DNA of 35,785 bases from Dehalococcoidia bacterium (GTDB taxonomy: Bacteria > Chloroflexota > Dehalococcoidia > GIF9 > UBA5629): NCBI GenBank assembly GCA_028716085.1, contig JAQUQM010000009.1, forward strand, positions 1 to 35,785. The letters run 5' to 3'. How positions within the stretch are numbered: position 1 is the first letter of the stretch; the number at the start of each line of letters is the position of its first letter. Below, one piece after another: positions 24,663-32,335 of this stretch. Under the pieces are notes generated by a model. It ran no database searches. It saw nothing but the letters and a program-made list of their open reading frames with translations, and was not told the origin of the DNA. Position numbers and translations under genes: made by a program.

Positions 24663-25835
24663 CTATTCCCCGGGGATAACGTAGCGGACGATCAATTTCG
24701 GTTTGCCTGACCCTACATCAAGATAGTTGGAGGGATTTTCCGGGTTCATTTTCTGCGCAGCGGAGGTATAGGAATAGTCGGCCCGCGGGTAGTAATAATA
24801 CTTTTCGAACTGCAACCTTAGCTGGTATCGGCTGCTGCGCGCATCCGCCTGTTTCTGGACTGTAACCACAAAATCAGGGGAGGAAAAAGGAGTCTGAGGC
24901 ATCATGGTCACTATGGAGTTGTAGTTCCAGCTGAAAACATAGCCGGCAGGATTTATAGTCTGGTAGCTAGCGGCCCTCAGGTTGCTTCCATACTGCTGAT
25001 TATAAATGAGTAGGGCGCCCTGCCAGGGAAACGGCGAGCCGTATATCGTGGAGTTCGAAATATCCAGCTCTACGCCCTTGATGATTGCATTGGGCGGTAT
25101 GGTGGTAATATCGAAGCTGAGGAAGCCCTGCATGGGCATTTGTAATTCGCTCTGTCCAACATAAACCGGATCGAGAACGACACGGTCCTTGCGCACGGTG
25201 CCGTCTTCGCCCTCGATAGAATAGGTAGTTAAAACATGTATGGGAGTGGCGCTCACGGCAACCTTGGCCGTCGCATTCACCACGCCCATATCATTGGTTG
25301 CTATCAATGTATACAGGGTATCCTTCATGGGACGCACCGTCCGGCTCCCGCTCAGGGATACATCTCCTACATCCGGATCGATTTTAACCCTGCCGGAACC
25401 CCCTACTTCCCAGGTAAGTGTGGTCAGTTCACCTTCCCTGATGGCAGGAGGAGAGGCGGTGAAATTCCTGATCACCATCTTGGTCGGCCCGCCGGGAACC
25501 AGCACTTCAACGTTAGTGCCTACTGGTATAGACCACGCGCCGTAATTATCCTGAACCTTGAACCAGACAGTATGCAAGCCCGCGCTCAGCACCGTAGTTT
25601 CGAAACTTGCCTGTGTGCTGAGGTCTCCGTTCATGCTGGAATTCCATGAGTAGGCCACGATTTCGCCCGATCCCGATACGCCGTGTCCGGCGAACGCGAT
25701 TTTATCGCCTACATAAATCTGCGGCGATGAAACCGAATCAATATAAGCCAAAGGAGGTAATTTAGTGGCGGCAGGCTTCGCACATCCCGCCATCGCCACA
25801 ATAAGTATCAGGATGGGTAAAGCCCATTTCTTCAA
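24663..25835 (-). CDS. PKD/Ig-repeat surface lipoprotein (paralogue C)
   Basis: A 390-residue predicted lipoprotein starting at TTG 25833-25835, which has GGAGG 7 bases upstream and gives MKKWALPILILIVAMAGC with lipidated Cys18. The open frame reaches an ATG at 25886, but that form puts 17 non-signal residues before the hydrophobic segment. A PKD-like domain (about 30-112: SWNSSMNGDLS, LHTVWFKVQDNYGAWS) is followed by one Ig-like repeat (119-194: FTASPPAIREGELTTLTW). The shared C-terminal domain (199-390) carries FLSFDITTIPPNAII and ends LIVRYVIPGE. It is the most upstream of three related minus-strand genes. Tyrosine-rich KYYYYPRADYSY near 335 is a local oddity. Function unknown. Confidence 0.85.
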   Translation of the reverse strand: MKKWALPILILIVAMAGCAKPAATKLPPLAYIDSVSSPQIYVGDKIAFAGHGVSGSGEIVAYSWNSSMNGDLSTQASFETTVLSAGLHTVWFKVQDNYGAWSIPVGTNVEVLVPGGPTKMVIRNFTASPPAIREGELTTLTWEVGGSGRVKIDPDVGDVSLSGSRTVRPMKDTLYTLIATNDMGVVNATAKVAVSATPIHVLTTYSIEGEDGTVRKDRVVLDPVYVGQSELQMPMQGFLSFDITTIPPNAIIKGVELDISNSTIYGSPFPWQGALLIYNQQYGSNLRAASYQTINPAGYVFSWNYNSIVTMMPQTPFSSPDFVVTVQKQADARSSRYQLRLQFEKYYYYPRADYSYTSAAQKMNPENPSNYLDVGSGKPKLIVRYVIPGE

Positions 25836-25903
25836 ATCGGCACCTCCGTAACTATCATGTTTTCCACAATCTAACATTGTATGCAAGGCTTGTCAACAAT
25901 TTT

Positions 25904-26686
25904 CTATTTGCCCATTCTCTTTTTTACATGGGCGAGCACCTTTTCCATGGTCTCACCAGCCCTGCCGTCGATGCGGACTGCAGCCTGCGCATCCATCGGC
26001 GTCGAGCCCAGGTTGATAATCACCAGCCTGGCCCCGGCGTCCCTGGCATACATGGGTATATAGGCAGCGGGATAGACGATCAGGGTTGAACCGATCACTA
26101 TGCAAAGGTCGCATAGACTGGCGCGCCTAGCAGCCTCGTTAAGTACGCCCTGCGGCAAAGCCTCTCCGAAAAACACGGCGTCCGGCTTCAGCATACCCCC
26201 GCAGTGCTCACATTCGGGTATCCCTTCTTTTTCCACCCGGACTATGATCTCCGCCATGGGAAAACGCTTGTTACAGCCCAGGCAGCGCACAAACTGCATA
26301 TTGCCGTGCAGTTCGAATACTATTTCCGGCGTGTTGCCGGCAACCTGGTGCAGGTTGTCGATATTCTGCGTGATCACACAGTCGAGCTTGCCCAGCCTTT
26401 CCAGCTCCACAATGGCGTAATGCGCGGCATTGGGCTTTGCTTCCTTGACCAGGCCGCCTTCCTCCAGCAGCTTCCACTGCATCTTGCGCACCTCCGGCCT
26501 GGCTACGAATTTCTGTATGGTAAAGTCGTCGGGGTCGTACTTGTTCCAGATACCGTCCTTCCCCCTGAAATCGGGTATCCCCGATTCTGTGCTGATGCCT
26601 GCGCCCGTGAATACGATAATGCGCTTCGCTTCTACGATCAGGCCGGCCACTTTTTCGGTCAAAACTTCGCTGTCGCGCCCGCTCAT
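25904..26686 (-). CDS. Sir2-family NAD-dependent protein deacylase
   Basis: Removes acetyl or other acyl groups from protein lysines using NAD. All core sirtuin residues are present in this 260-residue protein: GAGIS at 28-32, GIPDFRG at 36-42, TQNIDNLH at 107-113, catalytic His127 in ELHGN, and four zinc ligands Cys135, Cys138, Cys159 and Cys162. The single-domain length is typical of bacterial CobB. It starts at ATG 26684-26686 with GGAG 5 bases before it, overlapping the stop of a possible leader peptide by an ATGA junction. It is on the same strand as the lipoprotein genes but separated from them by 68 bases, and divergent from birA. A metabolic target such as acetyl-CoA synthetase is likely by family analogy only. 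Confidence 0.94.
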   Translation of the reverse strand: MSGRDSEVLTEKVAGLIVEAKRIIVFTGAGISTESGIPDFRGKDGIWNKYDPDDFTIQKFVARPEVRKMQWKLLEEGGLVKEAKPNAAHYAIVELERLGKLDCVITQNIDNLHQVAGNTPEIVFELHGNMQFVRCLGCNKRFPMAEIIVRVEKEGIPECEHCGGMLKPDAVFFGEALPQGVLNEAARRASLCDLCIVIGSTLIVYPAAYIPMYARDAGARLVIINLGSTPMDAQAAVRIDGRAGETMEKVLAHVKKRMGK

Positions 26687-26736
26687 GCCTCTCCGCCTGC
26701 TGAATTTTTTACCAAGCTATACATACGATTATGCAT
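26683..26736 (-). CDS. Possible 17-residue leader peptide coupled to the Sir2 gene
   Basis: ATG at 26734-26736 opens a 17-codon frame reading MHNRMYSLVKNSAGGEA. Its TGA overlaps the Sir2 ATG in the classic ATGA arrangement. AGAGGAG lies about 7 bases before the ATG, a better ribosome site than the one before Sir2 itself. The frame is short and could arise by chance. I do not recognise the peptide. Confidence 0.35.
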   Translation of the reverse strand: MHNRMYSLVKNSAGGEA

Positions 26737-26765
26737 AGTCCATCTCCTCTGATATATTATATCTT

Positions 26766-27545
26766 ATGAAACCGCAGCCGGATATAGAAAGGTATTTAAA
26801 ACAGCACATTAAAACCAGCCTGGTAGGCAGGGAGCTGCACTACCTGGAGAGTGTTACTTCCACACAGGATGTTGCCAGGGACCTGGCGGAAAAAGGATCT
26901 CCCGAGGGCACGGTTGTCATTGCCGGCACACAAAAAGCGGGCAGGGGCAGGCTGGGCAGGACCTGGTTCTCTCCCGAAGGCAGCCTGGCGCTGTCCGTCA
27001 TACTCAAGCCGTCAACGGATGAGATGCGCTTCCTTCCCGCCGTCTCTTCCCTGTCTGTGTTCCATGCCATCAACAGGCTCGGTGTGCCGGCGCAGATTAA
27101 ATGGCCCAATGACGTGCTTATCAAGGGAAAGAAGGTCTGCGGCATCCTCATTGAAAGCAGGCCGCAAGCCGGGGATTTTCACTGCGCCATTGTCGGTATA
27201 GGCATCAATGTCAGTTTCGATATCCGCAAATATCCCGAGATAGCGGAACTGGCCACCAGCATTTCTGCCCACTCCAGCCGGGAGGTGAGCGTGAATGAGG
27301 TAATCATTAATCTGATTGACGAGCTGGAAAGGCATTATCAGAAGATTGCGGATACGGACAGCCTGCGCAGTGAATGGCTCGCTAATATGGATACCATCGG
27401 CCGTCGAATCCGCGTCAACATGAACGGCAATATCGAGGACGGTGTGGCTGAAACCATTAACCGGGCAGGCAACCTGGTGCTGCGCCGGGACGACGGCACG
27501 GACCTGGAAATCGTTGCGGGCGATGTGACGATAGTTAAAGATTAA
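26766..27545 (+). CDS. birA: Biotin-[acetyl-CoA-carboxylase] ligase, monofunctional
   Basis: Activates biotin as biotinyl-AMP and transfers it to a lysine of carboxylase carrier domains. The 259-residue chain starts directly in the catalytic domain: ESVTSTQDVARDLA at about 28-41, the adenylate-binding loop GRGRLGRTW at 59-67, KWPNDV at 112-117 and CGILIE at 125-130. The C-terminal SH3-like domain begins near GRRIRVNMNGN. The N-terminal winged helix of bifunctional BirA repressors is missing, so it should not regulate transcription. ATG 26766 has no clear Shine-Dalgarno, and a TATATT lies just upstream, which suggests a very short or absent leader. It is divergent from Sir2. A REP-like inverted repeat follows the stop. 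Confidence 0.95.
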   Translation: MKPQPDIERYLKQHIKTSLVGRELHYLESVTSTQDVARDLAEKGSPEGTVVIAGTQKAGRGRLGRTWFSPEGSLALSVILKPSTDEMRFLPAVSSLSVFHAINRLGVPAQIKWPNDVLIKGKKVCGILIESRPQAGDFHCAIVGIGINVSFDIRKYPEIAELATSISAHSSREVSVNEVIINLIDELERHYQKIADTDSLRSEWLANMDTIGRRIRVNMNGNIEDGVAETINRAGNLVLRRDDGTDLEIVAGDVTIVKD

Positions 27546-27591
27546 AAGACGATCTTGCCGGAGTTCTTTCGAAGCGTTACGTAAATGAAAC

Positions 27592-27613
27592 GGGCGGGTC
27601 TGAAGACCCGCCC
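27592..27613. repeat. Perfect 10-bp inverted repeat (REP-like or terminator)
   Basis: GGGCGGGTCT and AGACCCGCCC flank a two-base loop in the convergent gap between birA (plus) and the stomatin gene (minus). On the plus strand it is followed by CTACATTATTTTT, so it may end birA transcription, though the T-run is about nine bases late. Very similar GC-rich dyads occur as dispersed repeats in many bacterial genomes (recollection, not checked). Only one copy was seen here. Confidence 0.7.
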
Positions 27614-27652
27614 CTACATTATTTTTCCCTTACATTATTTATTATATGAATG

Positions 27653-28417
27653 TTATTTTTTCTGTCCTTCGGACGGCTTGTTCAGCAGGGGCATGATCAG
27701 GTCGATGGGCAGGGGGAATACGATGGTGTTGGTTTTCTCTGTCGATATGGTGATAAGGGTCTGCAGGTAGCGCAGCTGCATGGCCTGCGGCTGGCCGGAG
27801 ATGATCCTCGCCGCCTCCGCCAGTTTCTCGGCAGCTTGTGCTTCACCGTCGGCATGCACGATCTTGGCCCGGCGTTCCCTCTCCGCCTCCGCCTGCGCCG
27901 CCATAGCCCTTTGCATGGTTTCGGGAAGCTGTACGTCCCTGACCTCCACCATGCTTACCTTAATGCCCCAGGGTTCGGTTCCCTCATCGATCATGACCTG
28001 AAGTTTCTCATTCACCTTGTCCCTGTGCCCCAGCAAATCTTCCAGGTCGCTCTGGCCCACTACATTTCGCAGCGTAGTCTGGCACAGCAGGGAGGTAGCC
28101 CTCATATACTGCTCTACATTGAGAACGGCCGACTCCGGTTTCATGACGCGGAAATAGACCACCGCGTCCACTTTAACCGTAACGGTGTCCATGGTGATGC
28201 ACTCCTGCTGCGGCACGTCCATGGTCACCACGCGCAATTCCACTTTAACCATGCGTTCGATAAACGGGATCAACAAAATAAGGCCCGGTCCCCTGACGCC
28301 CACGTATCTCCCCAGGCGGAAGACCACGCCGCGTTCGTACTCGTTAACGATCCTGATGGAAGACACCAGCACCATCAGGATAAAAATTGCCAGAACTATG
28401 ATTCCTACAAAGTCCAT
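27653..28417 (-). CDS. SPFH/stomatin-like (slipin) membrane protein
   Basis: A membrane-anchored band-7 protein of 254 residues. One N-terminal membrane segment (about 4-25: [16 protein letters not shown]) is followed by the SPFH domain with [22 protein letters not shown] and the diagnostic AVVYFRV stretch. A charged coiled-coil region (about 185-215: [20 protein letters not shown]) precedes the C-terminus. Bacterial slipins form oligomeric membrane scaffolds and are commonly paired with NfeD proteases, as here. AGGAGG lies 7 bases before ATG 28417. The nfeD stop is only 10 bases upstream, so the two are an operon. Substrate and role in membrane quality control are family-level inference. Confidence 0.93.
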   Translation of the reverse strand: MDFVGIIVLAIFILMVLVSSIRIVNEYERGVVFRLGRYVGVRGPGLILLIPFIERMVKVELRVVTMDVPQQECITMDTVTVKVDAVVYFRVMKPESAVLNVEQYMRATSLLCQTTLRNVVGQSDLEDLLGHRDKVNEKLQVMIDEGTEPWGIKVSMVEVRDVQLPETMQRAMAAQAEAERERRAKIVHADGEAQAAEKLAEAARIISGQPQAMQLRYLQTLITISTEKTNTIVFPLPIDLIMPLLNKPSEGQKK

Positions 28418-28427
28418 GTTTACCTCC

Positions 28428-29735
28428 TCATTTCTTCCTGGTTACATATAACTTGAGATTGTCCACTTTCTGAATCACCACTTCTTCACCCGGCTGCGCG
28501 TTCCCGCTGTCCAGCTCCGCCTTCCACAATTCACCTTCGACAAGCACCATACCTTTAGGTTCCAGGGCTGTTTTTACGATGGCGGATTGCCCGATAATGC
28601 CCTCACGCCCCGTGGTTACCTTTCTCGTCTGCCCTCTTATGGTAGCCCATACCAAAAAGGCCACGAAGCCGGCGAAGAAAATGGCTGTAACGACAATAAG
28701 CCCTATATCTACCTGCATGGAAGCTTCACTCTCACTAAAAAGTATTAACGAGCCGATCACCAGAGATATTATGCCACCGGTGGTCAGTATACCATAGGCA
28801 GGTACAAAAATCTCAGTGATGAACAGGCCGACTGCCAGCAAAATCAATAACACCCCCGCCCAGTACGCGTTCAAAACGCCCAGAGCGTAGAAGGCAAAGA
28901 ACAGGCAGATACCGCCGATCACCCCCGGGAAGATCAGGCCGGGATTGGATATTTCAGTAATGATGCCTATGGACGCCACGGTCATCAAGATATAGGCCAT
29001 GTTGGGATGGCTGATCATGTGCAGGAAATTTTCCACACCGTTCATCTCGCTTCTGACGATAACCGCGCCATCTGTGTCGATGGTAACGGTACGTCCGTCG
29101 GCAAGGGTAACCGTTTTGCCGTCGATCTGCCTGATCACGCCGCCGAGGTCATCCGCGAGAAAGTCGACCAGCTTCGATTCAACGGCCTGTGAGGCTGTAA
29201 AGGACTTGCTTTCCCGTACCGCCGCCTCTACCAGCGCAGGGTCGCGACCGCGTTTCTCCGCTATGCTCTGTATCCAGGCCACCGAATATTCCGTGGCCTT
29301 TTTCTGGGTATCCGCGGGCATCTCCTCACCCACGCTCACAGGGTGCGCCGCACCTATGCTGGTGGCGGGCGCCATGGCCGAGAGATGGGCGGACACGGTG
29401 ATGAAAGTTCCCGCCGACGCCGCCCAGGCGCCGTGCGGATACACGTAAACTACTACAGGCACCCCTGCATTCATGATGCGGCGGACGATGTCCTCGGTGG
29501 AGTTGAGCAGCCCGCCGGGCGTATCCAGCTCTATGATGCAGGCCACGCTTCCCGCCTGCTCCGCCTCACTTATGCCCCGGCTGATATAGTCGGAGACCAC
29601 GGGGACGATATTGCCCTTGACCTGCAGCACGCGGATTTCGCGCCCGTCGGCGCTGACATTACCTCCGGTCAGGGAAAGTATCAGCCCCAGCGCCAGGCAG
29701 AGTAGATAAACCGTCCGCAATACCAGCCTGAACAT
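28428..29735 (-). CDS. NfeD-type membrane serine protease (ClpP-like, long form)
   Basis: Membrane protease of the NfeD/STOPP family, partner of stomatin-like proteins. In the chosen frame an N-terminal signal or anchor ([19 protein letters not shown]) precedes a ClpP-like domain. Its nucleophile Ser is in [10 protein letters not shown] (about residue 107), and the catalytic Lys is in QKKATEY (about 145-146), giving the Ser-Lys dyad known from the archaeal homologue. Several hydrophobic helices follow (about 230-370), then a C-terminal OB-fold NfeD domain ([28 protein letters not shown]). The frame is open to ATG 29783, but ATG 29733-29735 starts the hydrophobic segment and is preceded by GAGGTG. 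That ribosome site is very close, so the start is uncertain by some residues. Confidence 0.92.
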   Translation of the reverse strand: MFRLVLRTVYLLCLALGLILSLTGGNVSADGREIRVLQVKGNIVPVVSDYISRGISEAEQAGSVACIIELDTPGGLLNSTEDIVRRIMNAGVPVVVYVYPHGAWAASAGTFITVSAHLSAMAPATSIGAAHPVSVGEEMPADTQKKATEYSVAWIQSIAEKRGRDPALVEAAVRESKSFTASQAVESKLVDFLADDLGGVIRQIDGKTVTLADGRTVTIDTDGAVIVRSEMNGVENFLHMISHPNMAYILMTVASIGIITEISNPGLIFPGVIGGICLFFAFYALGVLNAYWAGVLLILLAVGLFITEIFVPAYGILTTGGIISLVIGSLILFSESEASMQVDIGLIVVTAIFFAGFVAFLVWATIRGQTRKVTTGREGIIGQSAIVKTALEPKGMVLVEGELWKAELDSGNAQPGEEVVIQKVDNLKLYVTRKK

Positions 29736-29787
29736 CACCTCTATATTGTATAACAGACGGCGCCGGGACGTTGAATAAATCAAGTAT

Positions 29788-29809
29788 GGGGGTGCGGTGC
29801 GGCACCCCC
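29788..29809. terminator. Inverted repeat between merR-type gene and nfeD gene
   Basis: GGGGGTGC and GCACCCCC form an 8-bp perfect stem around a six-base loop, 28 bases beyond the 3' end of the MerR-type gene. It could terminate that gene. However, no clean T-run follows on the minus strand, only a mixed AT-rich stretch, so the role is uncertain. Confidence 0.45.
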
Positions 29810-29836
29810 GTACTGCGTAAGAAGGAGAACCCGGTA

Positions 29837-30652
29837 CTACAAACCCGTGATGGGGAACTGGACTTCCGTGATATATTCTCTGGAATCCCGTACCTGCGCA
29901 GCTCCCCGTATATAAACCTCCCTGTTGGGAGCGGCAAGCCGGCAGCCGTTCCTCATCATCCAGGCGATGAGAATCTTATATGCCTCCTCGGATGTTTCAA
30001 CCGTTCCTTTAAAAGTGATGCAGGCCGCCTTTTCCACGCGGGGAAGGTCCTTTACTTTAATTCTGTCCGAAGAATCGACCCTGCCCTCATAGGGCATAGC
30101 CACCTCTACATCGACTTCCTTTTCCCTGTATCCCATATCATGAAAAATTGCCAGAGGCGAGGGGGTCATCTTCACCTGCCGGCTCACCATGTAACTGACC
30201 AGTTCGACAAAAAGAGGATAAATATCGGCATAGGTGGGCACAGTCTGCCTCAGCGATGCCACCGCCTGTGCTTCCAGCGGTTTCACCACAACTTCATTTA
30301 AGGGCGAGGCTTCCTCCTTCCCTATTTGCTTGACCCATTCCTCCATCAGGCCCAGGCGTATCCGGTAGTCACGCAGGCGACTGCTGAGCTCGGCCTGCTT
30401 CAAATTTAGCAGTTGGATAATGTTTTCGTCCGACAGGTTGTTATCAAGCAGCCCGGATACCTCCTCCAGGGAAAGCCCGAGACCCTTGAAAACAATTATC
30501 TTGTTCAACCGGGGCAACTGGTCTTCCGAGTAGTAACGGTAACCGGTATATTTATCTATTTCCGCCGGCTTGAGCAGCCCGATTTCATCGTAATAGCGCA
30601 GGGCCTTGATCGTTACATGCCCCAGCCTGGCGAACTTGCCTATCTTGAGCAT
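29837..30652 (-). CDS. MerR-family transcriptional regulator with GyrI-like effector domain
   Basis: A 271-residue regulator resembling the BmrR group. The N-terminal MerR helix-turn-helix (about 1-70) reads MLKIGKFARLGHVTIKALRY then YYDEIGLLKP and the wing YTGYRYYSEDQL. A dimerisation coiled coil follows (about 75-110). The C-terminal half (about 120-271) fits a GyrI-like small-molecule binding fold, including VAMPYEGRV and YITEVQFPI. The frame is open to 30682, but ATG 30650-30652 is preferred because it has GGAG about 9 bases upstream and the exact family N-terminus. The promoter at 30699-30729 has the geometry MerR proteins act on, implying self-regulation. No transporter gene, the usual target, is adjacent. 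The ligand is not known. Confidence 0.92.
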   Translation of the reverse strand: MLKIGKFARLGHVTIKALRYYDEIGLLKPAEIDKYTGYRYYSEDQLPRLNKIIVFKGLGLSLEEVSGLLDNNLSDENIIQLLNLKQAELSSRLRDYRIRLGLMEEWVKQIGKEEASPLNEVVVKPLEAQAVASLRQTVPTYADIYPLFVELVSYMVSRQVKMTPSPLAIFHDMGYREKEVDVEVAMPYEGRVDSSDRIKVKDLPRVEKAACITFKGTVETSEEAYKILIAWMMRNGCRLAAPNREVYIRGAAQVRDSREYITEVQFPITGL

Positions 30653-30698
30653 TTTAAGCTCTCCGTATAAATATTCCTCCATAAAGGCCTTTGCTTTT

Positions 30699-30729
30699 AG
30701 TATAAAGTCTCCCCCTAGGGTAGAGTCAA
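30699..30729 (-). promoter_or_regulatory. MerR-type promoter with 19-bp spacer and operator dyad
   Basis: On the minus strand TTGACT (30724-30729) and TATACT (30699-30704) are 19 bases apart, two more than normal. The spacer contains a dyad of the form CTCTACCC-TAGGGGGAG. This overlong spacer with a central palindrome is the hallmark of promoters activated by MerR-family proteins. It lies about 45 bases upstream of the MerR-type start codon, so the gene is likely autoregulated. Confidence 0.85.
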
Positions 30730-30732
30730 GGG

Positions 30733-30762
30733 GCGCCGTTGGTATCGGCGCTGAAATTTTTT
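30733..30762 (+). terminator. Hairpin with T-run, function unclear
   Basis: GCGCCG (30733-30738) and CGGCGC (30746-30751) pair around a seven-base loop and are followed after five bases by six Ts. It looks like a weak plus-strand terminator. No plus-strand gene ends just before it, so it may be chance or a block against transcription towards hisZ. Confidence 0.35.
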
Positions 30763-30860
30763 CTGCCGGTTTTTATTATGGGAAACTGGTTTTTCATTAA
30801 ATATCTTATCAGTTAGTTTATTTGAGCCATGCGGGTATGGTCTATTGCCAGGTATCATCC

Positions 30861-30995
30861 TATAATAGTGCACAAGGAGGTTTATTAAAACTGAATAAAC
30901 CTGACCCAACCCCCGGGGGTCCTCGCCTTCTCAATTGAATACGTTCCAGCGATGTGCAGCGGGCGCCACTACCAGGTGGCGCCTGCTGCATTTTA
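30861..30995 (+). ncRNA. Candidate structured short transcript or relic leader upstream of hisZ
   Basis: A perfect TATAAT at 30861-30866 without a convincing -35 is followed by AAGGAGG. A perfect 8-bp inverted repeat overlaps that ribosome site (GGTTTATT 30879-30886, AATAAACC 30894-30901). A 12-bp palindrome follows (30909-30920). The segment ends in a strong 14-bp hairpin (30956-30989, GGCGCCAC with GTGGCGCC extended by GCAGC and GCTGC, one G-T pair) followed by ATTTT. No ATG, GTG or TTG frame starts at the ribosome site. It lies in a 438-base gene-free stretch. It may be a small RNA of about 120 bases, an attenuator or a decayed gene; none is proven. Confidence 0.35.
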
Positions 30996-31032
30996 CGAAA
31001 GCTCTGTCACAGCCTTTTACTATTATGTCTAA

Positions 31033-31061
31033 TTGAAGCTAAGTACATATTGGTGTAGAAT
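31033..31061 (+). promoter_or_regulatory. Sigma70-type promoter of the his operon
   Basis: TTGAAG (31033-31038), a 17-base spacer and TAGAAT (31056-31061) precede hisZ with a predicted start near 31068 and a short leader. AGAGGA lies about 11 bases before ATG 31091. Because this promoter is downstream of the hairpin at 30956-30989, that hairpin would not attenuate transcripts from here. Confidence 0.65.
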
Positions 31062-31090
31062 TATCCAACTTCACAGAGGATATTTTTTAT

Positions 31091-32335
31091 ATGGAAAGCC
31101 AGAGGTGTAAAGGCGCGCGCGACCTGCTCGCGGAAGATATGGAACGCTTCCGCCAGGTGGAGGACGCCTTCCGTAACTCGTGTATCAACTGGGGCTACAG
31201 GGAGATCAAGACCCCCACCCTGGAATATATACACCTGTTCACCGCCGCGGGCACGCTTACGCCTGCCATGCTCAGCCGCGTCTATTCCTTCCTCGACTGG
31301 GACGGCTGGGGCGGAGAGCGCATCGTGCTGCGGCCTGACGGCACCATTCCCGCAGCCAGGCTCTACAGCGAAAATTTCAGCGGATCGAAGATCGCCCGCC
31401 TCTACTACGTAACCAACGTCTTCGCTTTCGAGGAAACGGGAAAGGAGAACCGCGAAAAGTGGCAGTGCGGCGTGGAGCTGCTGGGCGACGGCAACCCCAC
31501 CTCAGAGGCCGAGATCATCGGCCTGGCGCTGGAAGTGCTCAATACGCTGGGATTGGCTAAAGCCAGCCTCAAGCTCTCACACGCGGGCGTGCTCAAGGCG
31601 CTCATAGCGGAGCTCAAGCTGAATACCGAGGAGAAGGCCGACCTGCTTGACGAGATACTGGAGGGCAACTGGCAGGCGCTTTCCAAAGTCAACGGCAATA
31701 AAAAAATCGCCGCCGCTGTCTCCACACTGATGAACCTCAAAGGCAGGTCCAGCGGCTTCCTGGTGAACCTGGCGGCCATGCCCGGTCTTTCCCGCAGCAT
31801 CGTCCGCGAGCTGGAAGCCTTCGCTGGCGTCACCGGTCTCCTCGATACGCTGGGATATAAGTACGAGATCGACTTCACCTCCATCAAGGGCTTCGAGTAT
31901 TACACGGGCCTTTGCTTCAAGATACGCGCCAACAACACCAAGGTCTGCAGCGGTGGCAGGTACGACAACCTTGTCGGCCTGGTGGGCGGCGGCAATGTGC
32001 CCGCCTGCGGCTTCGCCCTGTACCTGGATGAACTGGCCGCGCAGGTCAGGCCCTGGTCGCGGCAGAAGGCGGAAAAGACCGTCATCGTCAGGGTGGACAG
32101 CGCAGGCGCCGAGTCCGTCAAGGAAGCCTTCAAGCTTTCCGCGGCTCTGCGCAGCGCGGGACTGATCGCGGAGCTCGACTTCCGCGGCAGCCAGCTCGAT
32201 GCGCGCTGGGAGATATCCGTCCAGGAAAAGAAACCGGGTTACACGGTTAAAGATAAAATTAAAAACCTGCAGAAGAAGGCCGCGGACACCAACGAGGTGG
32301 TCAATATAATCGGGGGTTTCGGGAAAGTTGGTTAG
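31091..32335 (+). CDS. hisZ: ATP phosphoribosyltransferase regulatory subunit
   Basis: A histidyl-tRNA-synthetase paralogue without tRNA-charging activity that partners short HisG in histidine synthesis. The 414 residues keep the synthetase fold: motif 1 region GARDLLAEDMERFRQVE, GFEYYTGLCF, and CSGGRYDNLVG then GFAL of motif 3. In motif 2 the position where HisRS has an FRxE arginine reads NVFAFEE, so the catalytic arginine is absent, which argues for HisZ over HisS. A C-terminal anticodon-binding-like domain (about 325-410: KTVIVRVDSAG) is retained. The gene overlaps hisG by 8 bases. Its co-occurrence with hisG is the other reason for the HisZ call. Confidence 0.9.
   Translation: MESQRCKGARDLLAEDMERFRQVEDAFRNSCINWGYREIKTPTLEYIHLFTAAGTLTPAMLSRVYSFLDWDGWGGERIVLRPDGTIPAARLYSENFSGSKIARLYYVTNVFAFEETGKENREKWQCGVELLGDGNPTSEAEIIGLALEVLNTLGLAKASLKLSHAGVLKALIAELKLNTEEKADLLDEILEGNWQALSKVNGNKKIAAAVSTLMNLKGRSSGFLVNLAAMPGLSRSIVRELEAFAGVTGLLDTLGYKYEIDFTSIKGFEYYTGLCFKIRANNTKVCSGGRYDNLVGLVGGGNVPACGFALYLDELAAQVRPWSRQKAEKTVIVRVDSAGAESVKEAFKLSAALRSAGLIAELDFRGSQLDARWEISVQEKKPGYTVKDKIKNLQKKAADTNEVVNIIGGFGKVG

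Noticed and set aside
27650-28456. 268-codon plus-strand open frame
   Set aside because: It is antisense to the stomatin-like gene, is rich in His and Arg without domain pattern, and has no ribosome site.
30715-30909. 64-codon minus-strand open frame upstream of the MerR-type gene
   Set aside because: It runs across the MerR-type promoter and the candidate leader hairpin, lacks a ribosome site, and shows no protein-like pattern.
30891-30938. Short peptide from CTG after the AAGGAGG site
   Set aside because: It would need a CTG start 10 bases from the site and encodes only 15 residues. No ATG, GTG or TTG is available.
30861-31090. T-box riboswitch controlling the his operon
   Set aside because: The conserved AGGGTGG-type antiterminator core is not present, and the best hisZ promoter lies downstream of the hairpin.
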